From assembly GCA_030916665.1 (NCBI GenBank), contig JAUPWC010000008.1, forward strand, positions 1 through 10,383: a stretch of DNA of 10,383 bases, given 5' to 3'. A program made the position numbers and the translations under genes. The stretch comes from Verrucomicrobiota bacterium. GTDB taxonomy: Bacteria; Verrucomicrobiota; Verrucomicrobiia; Opitutales; Opitutaceae. The notes beneath the pieces are model-generated. The model saw only the letters and a program-made list of their open reading frames with translations. It was not told the DNA's origin and did no database searches. Below are positions 1-5,828 of this stretch, in pieces (within the stretch, counting starts at the first letter, position 1; each line of letters starts with the position of its first letter).

Positions 1-2
1 AA

Positions 3-20
3 CGAGGCCTCTTCGCCTCG
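3..20. terminator. Small inverted repeat at window edge, possible terminator of an upstream gene
   Basis: CGAGGC (3-8) pairs with GCCTCG (15-20) around a six-base loop. A run of five T lies at 41-45, too far away for a classic intrinsic terminator. It may end a gene lying to the left of the window or be part of the leader of the gene at 85. No good -35/-10 pair was found in this leader. Confidence 0.2.
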
Positions 21-84
21 AACACGCCTCCCTACGCCACTTTTTCTGCTGCGTATTACCCAGAATCCGTGGTTGATTCGTGCC

Positions 85-522
85 ATGCCCGACGAGACCG
101 ACCCGCCCCGCAAGGTTTACGGCTTCAAGGAGCGGGAGTTCAAGCGTGACAACCCACCCACGGCCGGCGGCGAGGTGATGCCAACGGCCAAGGACCTGGC
201 GAAGCTCGCCGGCCATCACCACAACCCCGGCCAGCGCACCGCCCAGGCGAAGGCCGACGACCCGAATGATGTCTTCAAGGTTCTGCATCAGAACCGGCAG
301 GTCGCGGACGAGCACGGACTGAACGAAGTGGAGATCAAAAAGGTGAAATCGCGCCGGAAGCGCGACTTCTGGCTCATCCTCGTCGGCGGCAACCTCGCGA
401 TCATCGGCGGAGTCTATTTCAGCGGCATCAGCGTCATCACCCTGGTCTTCGGACTGGCCGGGCTGATCATCTTCAGCCTCGGGCTGAGCTGGATCATGTG
501 GCAGGTGATGGACCGGTATTGA
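85..522 (+). CDS. Small protein with two C-terminal membrane segments, function unknown
   Basis: A 145-residue protein I do not recognise as a named family. Residues 1-94 are hydrophilic and charged, with a Pro-rich stretch near 24-33, a HHH at 44-46 and a Lys/Arg-rich segment (EIKKVKSRRKRD, about 83-94). Two hydrophobic segments follow, about 95-112 and 115-139, separated by a short turn (FSGIS). The basic cluster just before the first segment predicts a cytoplasmic N-terminal domain with a short membrane hairpin (positive-inside rule). There is no signal peptide. I chose the ATG at 85; an in-frame TTG at 73 would add four residues but has no better ribosome site, and neither start has a convincing Shine-Dalgarno sequence. 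The gene converges on the kinase gene. It is real by its coherent amphipathic composition and length, but its role is unknown. Confidence 0.75.
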   Translation: MPDETDPPRKVYGFKEREFKRDNPPTAGGEVMPTAKDLAKLAGHHHNPGQRTAQAKADDPNDVFKVLHQNRQVADEHGLNEVEIKKVKSRRKRDFWLILVGGNLAIIGGVYFSGISVITLVFGLAGLIIFSLGLSWIMWQVMDRY

Positions 523-541
523 GGCGCAGCGGCGTGGGTCA

Positions 542-632
542 GCGCGCCTGCGCGCGCCTCGGACGGGCGCCCGCAAGCGGGCTGCCCACAGGAGAATGGC
601 TCCAAGCCAAGGCGGGGTTCTGAGACCCCGCC
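542..632. repeat. Cluster of three inverted repeats in the convergent gap (REP-like or bidirectional terminator)
   Basis: The 122-base gap between the converging genes holds three hairpins in a row. GCGCGC 542-547 pairs with GCGCGC 550-555. GGGC+GCCCGC (565-574) pairs with GCGGGC (577-582) plus GCCC (584-587), giving ten pairs with one bulged T and an AA centre. GGCGGGGT (611-618) pairs with ACCCCGCC (625-632). Such a density of perfect stems in a short non-coding gap resembles bacterial interspersed palindromic elements. Convergent terminators are the simpler alternative. None is followed by a proper T tract. Confidence 0.5.
611..632 (-). terminator. Hairpin downstream of the kinase gene, candidate terminator
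   Basis: A perfect eight-pair GC-rich stem (611-618 with 625-632) and a six-base loop start 13 bases past the kinase stop codon. On the minus strand the stem is followed by TTGGCTTGG, which is only weakly U-rich, so a classic intrinsic terminator is not proven. The stem could also act on the opposite strand for the gene ending at 522. Confidence 0.4.
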
Positions 633-644
633 CTACACCCGCCC

Positions 645-2912
645 TCATTGCTCCTGCGGACGGAGCACGAGGCGGTAGCCCATGTAATCGGCCGGGCGGG
701 CGGAGGCCTGCAGCTCGATGCGCGAGGCCGCGCGGCAGTGGACGGCCCCGATCTTGAAATGACCGCCGCGGAGCACAGTGTCGCGCCGGTTCCTGGCGCC
801 GTAGGCCCACTCGGCGACGTTACCGTGCATGTCGTAGAGCCCCCAGGCGTTGGCCTTGAGTTTCGCCACAGGCGAAGGCGCCGTGAGACCGGCACCGCGC
901 ATGTAGTGCATGAGGCCGGCGAGACCGGGATCGTCGTTGGTGGAAAAGTTACGGCCGTCGTTGAAGCTGGAATCCGTGCCGGCGCGGCAGGCATATTCCC
1001 ACTCGATCTCGGTGGGCAGGTCGGCGGCGTATTCAAGTTTTTGCTGCTTGAGCAGGGCGTTGAGCTTCTCGATCACACCACCGCCGCCGGTGATGTCGCG
1101 CCACGCTACCTGCTCGACCGGGCGCGTGACATCGCCCAGTGCGCGGCTGCTGCTCGGGTTGCGGCCGACCAGCGCCTGGTGCTGCTGTTGCGTTGTCTCG
1201 GTTTCGGCGAGGTAAAAGCCGGCCGCGATCTCGGCGTGCGTGGACGGAAGATCGGAACGTTGCAGGCCGGGCTCGCCGGTCTTGCTGCCGTAGCTGAAGG
1301 AACCGGGCGGAATCCATTTGAACTTCACCAGCACCCCGCCGCCAAAATCCACGACCACCTCGGGCGCCGGAGGGATTTTCTCCATCGCGAGACCGACCGA
1401 CTGCGTGGACTGCTGGATCTCCACCTCCTGGGCAAAATCCTTGTAGCGCGGGGCCGTGGCCGTGACGGTGAGCCGGCCGGGGCGCAGTTCAAACGTGGCG
1501 GCTCCCGTGGAGTCCACAGCGATGGTTTCGTTGTTCACGCTGACCCTGGCATTGGCCGGCAGGCCGGTGAACCGCACGGGATGCGGCGGCACCAGCTCGA
1601 GCGGCACGGTGTCCTCGGCGGCCTCCGGGTCCAGACCGACTTCGCCCTCCCAGTCAAGGTAGCCGACGGCACGCACCTTGATGGCAAAGGTCCCCACCGG
1701 ACCCTCAAGCAGCACGCGGCCGGCGGCGTTGGCGGTCTGGGTGCGGGTGCGATAGGTCACCACCGCGCCGGCGGGCAGGCTGGTCAGGGCGAGTTTGCGA
1801 ATGAGAGGGGCGGCCGGCACCTGAGGGGTCACCTGAATCGGCCCGGTCTGGCCCGGCGCGACCGCGGCGGCTTCGGACTTGGTCGCCGCCGGAGCCGGCG
1901 CCGACACGGCCGGGGCCGGCGCGGGGGCAGCAAGGAACTTCCACGCCACGAATCCGCCCACGAGCACCAGCACGGCCGCGACAGCCGGCACGAGCGGGCT
2001 GCTCTTGCGCACGGGCTTGCCCGAGATCTGTTGCAAGGCCTCAAGGGCGAGGGCGGCCGTCTGGAAACGGTTGGCCGGGTCCTCGGCAAGGCAGGTCGCC
2101 ATGAACTTGTCCCATTTTGGATCGAGCCCCGGCACGAGCCGGGAGGCGGCCTGCGCCAGCCCGTGCGGCTTCTTCCCGGTCAGCAGGTAATACGTCATGA
2201 TGCCGACCGCGTAGATGTCGGAACGCGCATCCGACGGCCGCATGTTGCGCGCCTCGGGCGACATGAAGTCGATGGTGCCGACGATGGCGCCGGTGGTGGA
2301 CACGCTGTCGCCGCTGAAGGGCGAAGCCGTGCCGCCGGCCTTCTTGTATTCCTCCTCGGCGGCAACGCGCGCCAGGCCGAAGTCGGAGATCTTCGCCTCG
2401 CCGGTCTTTTCCATCAGCACGTTGGCGGGCTTGAGATCGCGGTGGATGATGCCGGCCTTGTGTGCGTGCGAGAGGCCCTGGAGAATCTGCCCCATGATGC
2501 GCGCGACGTCGGCGGCGGGCGCGCCCTTCTCCTTGCCCGCATGGAGCTTGAACCAGTCCTCGAGCGAGCCGCCGTCCACGTATTCGAGCACGAGGTAGAG
2601 CTTGCCCTGATGCTCGCCAAAATCCGTGACGTTCACCACATGCGGGTCCTTGAGCCGGGCCACCATCTCGGCCTCGCGCTTGAAGCGGGCGACGAACGAG
2701 GACTCCTGCGCCAGCTTCGCGGGCAGCACCTTGATCGCGAACTTCTTTTTCAGCGCCATGTGCTGGGCCAGATAGACCACGCCCATGCCGCCTGCGCCGA
2801 GCACCTTCTCGATCTTGTATTGGCCGACCACGTCGCCCGCGTTGAACACTTCGCTGGGCACGGCGGCCTGGCTGCGCGGGGTAAACACGGTCCTTTCGAT
2901 CGGCTGGTCCAT
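645..2912 (-). CDS. Membrane-anchored Ser/Thr protein kinase with PEGA-like and FGE-sulfatase-like domains
   Basis: A 755-residue Hanks-type (PknB-like) kinase fused to an extracytoplasmic region. Visible kinase landmarks: glycine loop GAGGMG at 39-44, ATP lysine K61 (FAIK), helix-C glutamate E80, HRDLKPAN at 157-164 with catalytic D159, DFG at 177-179, and SPE at 218-220. All catalytic residues are present, so it should be active. The DFG-to-SPE stretch (44 residues) is about a dozen longer than in PknB and carries a Ser/Thr-rich insert (about 195-209) suited to autophosphorylation. One membrane helix lies at about 306-328, followed by an Ala/Pro linker to about 370. Two PEGA-like beta repeats follow (about 373-442 and 445-510). 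An FGE-sulfatase/SUMF1-like domain (about 520-752) has LPTEIEWEYACRAG at 632-645, MHGNVAEW at 695-702 and RGGHF at 715-719. Only a single Cys sits in the C-terminal motif (HCRAASR, C726), so formylglycine-generating catalysis is unlikely and ligand binding is more plausible. The ATG at 2912 precedes the kinase domain by a sensible 30 residues; no clear Shine-Dalgarno. The gene is divergent from the PEGA/propeller gene and probably senses envelope conditions. Confidence 0.95.
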   Translation of the reverse strand: MDQPIERTVFTPRSQAAVPSEVFNAGDVVGQYKIEKVLGAGGMGVVYLAQHMALKKKFAIKVLPAKLAQESSFVARFKREAEMVARLKDPHVVNVTDFGEHQGKLYLVLEYVDGGSLEDWFKLHAGKEKGAPAADVARIMGQILQGLSHAHKAGIIHRDLKPANVLMEKTGEAKISDFGLARVAAEEEYKKAGGTASPFSGDSVSTTGAIVGTIDFMSPEARNMRPSDARSDIYAVGIMTYYLLTGKKPHGLAQAASRLVPGLDPKWDKFMATCLAEDPANRFQTAALALEALQQISGKPVRKSSPLVPAVAAVLVLVGGFVAWKFLAAPAPAPAVSAPAPAATKSEAAAVAPGQTGPIQVTPQVPAAPLIRKLALTSLPAGAVVTYRTRTQTANAAGRVLLEGPVGTFAIKVRAVGYLDWEGEVGLDPEAAEDTVPLELVPPHPVRFTGLPANARVSVNNETIAVDSTGAATFELRPGRLTVTATAPRYKDFAQEVEIQQSTQSVGLAMEKIPPAPEVVVDFGGGVLVKFKWIPPGSFSYGSKTGEPGLQRSDLPSTHAEIAAGFYLAETETTQQQHQALVGRNPSSSRALGDVTRPVEQVAWRDITGGGGVIEKLNALLKQQKLEYAADLPTEIEWEYACRAGTDSSFNDGRNFSTNDDPGLAGLMHYMRGAGLTAPSPVAKLKANAWGLYDMHGNVAEWAYGARNRRDTVLRGGHFKIGAVHCRAASRIELQASARPADYMGYRLVLRPQEQ

Positions 2913-3015
2913 GGTGGCGTCGGACCATACAACGGGCCCGGCGGGCCTTTATCCAGCCAGAAACCAATCCCGGTGTTGACCCTTTTCCGTCGGAAGGGCT
3001 TAAGCTGGTGGCACT
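2913..3015. promoter_or_regulatory. Divergent intergenic region between kinase and PEGA/propeller genes
   Basis: These 103 bases must hold the start signals for both directions. They contain a short inverted repeat, GGCCC (2935-2939) with GGGCC (2943-2947) followed on the plus strand by TTT, which would lie in the kinase 5' leader. No convincing minus-strand -35/-10 pair was found for the kinase. Shared control of the two transcripts is an inference from layout. Confidence 0.5.
2976..3006 (+). promoter_or_regulatory. Candidate sigma-70-type promoter for the PEGA/propeller-cyclase operon
   Basis: TTGACC at 2976-2981 matches the -35 consensus at five of six positions. The -10 is poor: CTTAAG at 2999-3004 (17-base spacer) or TAAGCT at 3001-3006 (19-base spacer). 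Either would put the transcription start about at the ATG at 3016, giving a nearly leaderless message. A weak ribosome site, GGTGG at 3007-3011, lies four bases before the ATG and would be mostly lost from such a transcript. Confidence 0.3.
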
Positions 3016-4812
3016 ATGACGCGCTCCTTCACCCGCTGTCTCCTGGTCCTGGCCGGGGTCCTGTTCATCCACCTGCCGGTTCAAGCCGTCGAATTCTGGG
3101 TCCGCAGCACGCCCGACGGCGCCATGGTGACCATCGAGGGCAAGTCCCTGCCGGCTCCCGCCAAGTTCGATCTCAAGCGCCGCGACGAACCCTACACCAT
3201 TGTCGTGCAGAAGTCCGGCCACCAGACCGAGACCGCCACCTACGCCACCAAGCAAAAGCTCAAGGAGATCACGGTCGCGCTTTCCCCGCTCACGCTCGAC
3301 CGCGAGGTCACCATCAAGGCCAACCTCGATGGCGCCACCGTGTCCATCGACGGCAAGGCCGTCGGCACCACGCCGTTCACCAAGACCGTCACCTTTGTCC
3401 GCACCGACAAGAACTCCCCCTGGCAGTCGCAGCTCGTCACCGTCGCCAAGCCCGACTACCAGAGCGAGTCGCTCCGCCTCACCGAGGACAAGCCCGCCCC
3501 TCCCGCCGTCACGCTCGCCCAGCTGCGCATCGAGCGCACCTTCCTCGTGAGCACCAAGACCCCCGACGGCGCCGCGGTCGAGGCCGTCCTGACCCTCGGC
3601 GACCGCGAGCTCGGCGCCGCTCCGCAGAAGGTGCCGGTCACCTTCTCCCGCGCCGACAAGACCAAGCCCTGGCCGGTCTTCAAGCTGAAGGCCGAGATCC
3701 CCACCATCTACCAGCCCGTTGAAACCGAGCTGAAACACGACGGCTTCGACAACGTCGCCCTCACCCTCAAGCCCGTCACCGAGGTGCTCGTCTCGCTCTA
3801 CGCCCCGGCCATCGAGATGACCGCCACCGGCGCCAAGCTCACCGTGGACCAGTCCGCCCGCATCGGTTCCCTCGACAGCAGCGAGCGCGGCGCCGACATC
3901 ACCGGCCTGTCTCGCCTCACGCGTTTCACCCGCCGCGACCAGAATCCCACCGCCCCGCTCCAGGCCCTCAACGGCTACGCCATCACGCCCGACGGCCAGT
4001 CGGCCATCCTCGCGCTCACCGCGCAGGACGACGCCGGCAAGTTCTTCTCCGGCCTCTTCCTCAAGCGCGTCGAGGACGACGGCGGCGGCGTCGCCCGCCT
4101 GATCGACAACAACAAGCGCTACTTTGACTCCGCCCCCGTCATCGCCCCCGACTCCAGCAACATCCTCGTCTTCCAGTCCAACCGCGGCGATCTGTCCAAA
4201 CCCGACGTCTTCCGCATCGGCTTCAGCGACAACCGCACCTCCGGCGGCGTCTCGCGCATCACCAACGACCAGCGCTTCAACCACTCACCCACCTACACCG
4301 ACAGCAACCGCGAGGTCGTCTATCTCTCCATCGAGCCCAATTACCCGCTCGCCCAGCCGCAGCTCAGCACCGTCAAGGTTGACGGCGCCCTGCCCACGCA
4401 GTTCCAGATCACCGCCGACGAGGTCAGCCACCGCGAGCCCACCAAGATCTTCTTCACCCGCCCCGACCAGTCCAACGGCAAGAAACAGATCTACTCCGTC
4501 GAGCCCGACGGCCGCCTCGAGACCGCCATCATCTCCGACGACTCCTTCCTCAACGCCAACTGCTTCAACCCCGTCGGCAGTTACTCCAACCCCCTCCGCA
4601 TCCTCTTCGTGTCCGACCGCGACCTGGACGAGCAGGGCCGCCACAACAACAATATCTACGTCATGAACGCCGACGGCTCGCAGATCCAGCAGCTCACCGC
4701 CAACGGCTCCGACGACATCCTGCCCGCCTGGTCGCCGACCGACCCCGACACCGTCTATTTCCTCTCCAACCGCGGCGGCGCCTACAACCTCTGGCGGTTG
4801 CGCATCAAGTAA
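3016..4812 (+). CDS. Secreted PEGA-repeat and TolB-like beta-propeller protein
   Basis: A 598-residue exported protein. Residues 1-24 form a Sec signal peptide (basic MTRSFTR, hydrophobic core, cleavage after VQA). Three PEGA-type repeats follow: about 27-90 (STPDGAMVTIEGK), 97-165 (ANLDGATVSIDGKAVGTTPF) and 175-255 (TPDGAAVEA...GDRELG). PEGA domains are beta-rich extracytoplasmic modules thought to bind envelope polymers or partners. Repeats two and three share an insert with the pattern VTFxRxDKxxPW, which points to internal duplication. Residues about 315-598 carry WD40-like/TolB-like blades: AITPDGQSAIL, VIAPDSSNILVFQSNRGD, DNRTSGGVSRIT, NADGSQIQQLT and AWSPTDPDTVYFLSNRGG. This resembles the TolB C-terminal propeller, but the protein is not the Tol-Pal TolB: the N-terminal domain differs and no tol/pal genes are nearby. 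It is transcribed away from the kinase and sits seven bases before the FHA-cyclase gene, so it likely shares an operon with it. Its role as ligand receptor or scaffold is inferred. Confidence 0.9.
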   Translation: MTRSFTRCLLVLAGVLFIHLPVQAVEFWVRSTPDGAMVTIEGKSLPAPAKFDLKRRDEPYTIVVQKSGHQTETATYATKQKLKEITVALSPLTLDREVTIKANLDGATVSIDGKAVGTTPFTKTVTFVRTDKNSPWQSQLVTVAKPDYQSESLRLTEDKPAPPAVTLAQLRIERTFLVSTKTPDGAAVEAVLTLGDRELGAAPQKVPVTFSRADKTKPWPVFKLKAEIPTIYQPVETELKHDGFDNVALTLKPVTEVLVSLYAPAIEMTATGAKLTVDQSARIGSLDSSERGADITGLSRLTRFTRRDQNPTAPLQALNGYAITPDGQSAILALTAQDDAGKFFSGLFLKRVEDDGGGVARLIDNNKRYFDSAPVIAPDSSNILVFQSNRGDLSKPDVFRIGFSDNRTSGGVSRITNDQRFNHSPTYTDSNREVVYLSIEPNYPLAQPQLSTVKVDGALPTQFQITADEVSHREPTKIFFTRPDQSNGKKQIYSVEPDGRLETAIISDDSFLNANCFNPVGSYSNPLRILFVSDRDLDEQGRHNNNIYVMNADGSQIQQLTANGSDDILPAWSPTDPDTVYFLSNRGGAYNLWRLRIK

Positions 4813-4819
4813 GCCCGCA

Positions 4820-5671
4820 ATGACACCCCTGCCCCAAGCCTGGCTGGAAATGGCCGACGGCCGCATGCTGTGGCTGGACAAGGGTGCCTGCACGCTCGGC
4901 CGCGGCGCAAGCTGCACCCACGTGCTCGACTTCCCTGGCATCTCCCGCAGCCACGCCATGCTGCAGCCCGGCCCGGCCGGCGGCTTCCTCCTCGCAGACC
5001 TGCGCAGCACCAACGGCACCTATCACAACGGCCTCCGCCTCGAGCAGGTCGTGCCGCTGCGCGACGGCGACAAGGTCGAGCTGGGCGACATCGCCCTCGT
5101 TTACCGCTGCCAGCAGGGCTCGGGCGGCTCCGCCGACGCCGGCGCCACCTCCGTCATGATCCATTCGGGCAAGTGCTGGCTGCTGATGCTCGACATCATC
5201 GGCTTCACCTCCCACACGCAGAAAGTCGGCGCCGACGCCGCGACCGAGGATTTCAAGAAATGGCTCGAGCAGGTGCGCCCCATCCTCGTCCGCGCCGGCG
5301 GCACCATCAACGCCTACCTCGGCGACGCCATCTTCGCCTACTGGCGGCACGACAAGCACCCCTACGCCAAGGTCGCCACCGCGATGCGCGAACTCGTCGC
5401 GCTCCAGCCCGCCAGCCCGCGCCCCTTCCGCATTCTGCTCCATTTCGGCAACGTCCGAATCAGCGGCGGCCTACAGGGCGAGAATCTCGCCGGCTCGGAC
5501 GTGATCTACCTCTTCCGCATCGAGAAATCCACCAAGCCCCTCGGCTCGACCTGCGTGCTGAGCGAAGCCGCCGCCGAGTCCTTGGCCCTGACCGACACCG
5601 CCCGCAACCTCGGCCGCCACGCCGTCACCGACTACGAAGGCACCCACGGCTTCTACAGCCTGGAGGCCTGA
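4820..5671 (+). CDS. FHA domain fused to a class III adenylate/guanylate cyclase-like domain
   Basis: A 283-residue cytoplasmic protein with no signal or membrane segment. The FHA domain (about 5-97) has the phosphothreonine-binding signature: GRG at 27-29, ISRSHA at 41-46 and STNGTYHNG at 63-71. A Gly/Ser/Ala linker (about 98-112) leads to a class III cyclase catalytic domain (about 118-282). The two metal-binding aspartates are visible as D125 (MLDIIGFTS) and D169 (AYLGDAIFAYW). By gapless eye alignment to the usual GGxxxKxxGD and GDxVNxxxR motifs, the purine-selecting Lys is A165, the second purine-site Asp is S226 and the transition-state Asn is I229, while the Arg (R233) is kept. Catalysis may therefore be lost or altered. 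The ATG at 4820 lies seven bases after the preceding stop, so translation is probably coupled. The FHA domain may read threonines phosphorylated by the adjacent kinase; this is inferred from proximity. Confidence 0.92.
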   Translation: MTPLPQAWLEMADGRMLWLDKGACTLGRGASCTHVLDFPGISRSHAMLQPGPAGGFLLADLRSTNGTYHNGLRLEQVVPLRDGDKVELGDIALVYRCQQGSGGSADAGATSVMIHSGKCWLLMLDIIGFTSHTQKVGADAATEDFKKWLEQVRPILVRAGGTINAYLGDAIFAYWRHDKHPYAKVATAMRELVALQPASPRPFRILLHFGNVRISGGLQGENLAGSDVIYLFRIEKSTKPLGSTCVLSEAAAESLALTDTARNLGRHAVTDYEGTHGFYSLEA

Positions 5672-5682
5672 GCCGGGATCAT

Positions 5683-5715
5683 GCCCTTGAGGTGGAGCGA
5701 CCTGCTCCTCAGGGC
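5683..5715 (+). terminator. Imperfect hairpin after the FHA-cyclase gene
   Basis: GCCC-T-TGAGG-TGG-AGC (5683-5698) can pair with GCTCCTCAGGGC (5704-5715) with two bulges around a short loop, starting 11 bases past the stop codon. No T tract follows. It lies in the 157-base gap between two converging genes; a second stem, CCCGC 5774-5778 with GCGGG 5783-5787, lies nearer the DUF1501 stop. Either may end transcription, possibly with Rho. Confidence 0.25.
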
Positions 5716-5828
5716 GCTGGCCGCGCTTGATTTCGCGGGATGAAAGCGTGGCGGAGCACGGACCACGTTGTCACCCGCGGGCGCGGGCTCCAACGCGTAT
5801 CGACACACCGAGGAGATCGGACCCGACG

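Noticed and set aside
648..3722. A 1024-codon open frame on the plus strand, antisense to the kinase and running into the PEGA/propeller gene
   Set aside because: It is Arg/Gly/His-rich with no domain signature and mirrors the codon structure of the real genes. Long antisense frames are expected in GC-rich DNA, and the kinase on the other strand has all its motifs.
2041..4284. A 747-codon open frame on the minus strand across the divergent promoter region
   Set aside because: Composition is Gly/Asp/Val/Leu repetitive, typical of an antisense shadow. It overlaps two genes with clear family motifs and spans their intergenic region.
3016..4812. Identification as tolB of the Tol-Pal system
   Set aside because: The propeller blades are TolB-like, but the N-terminus consists of PEGA repeats instead of the TolB N-terminal domain and no tolQRA or pal gene is adjacent.
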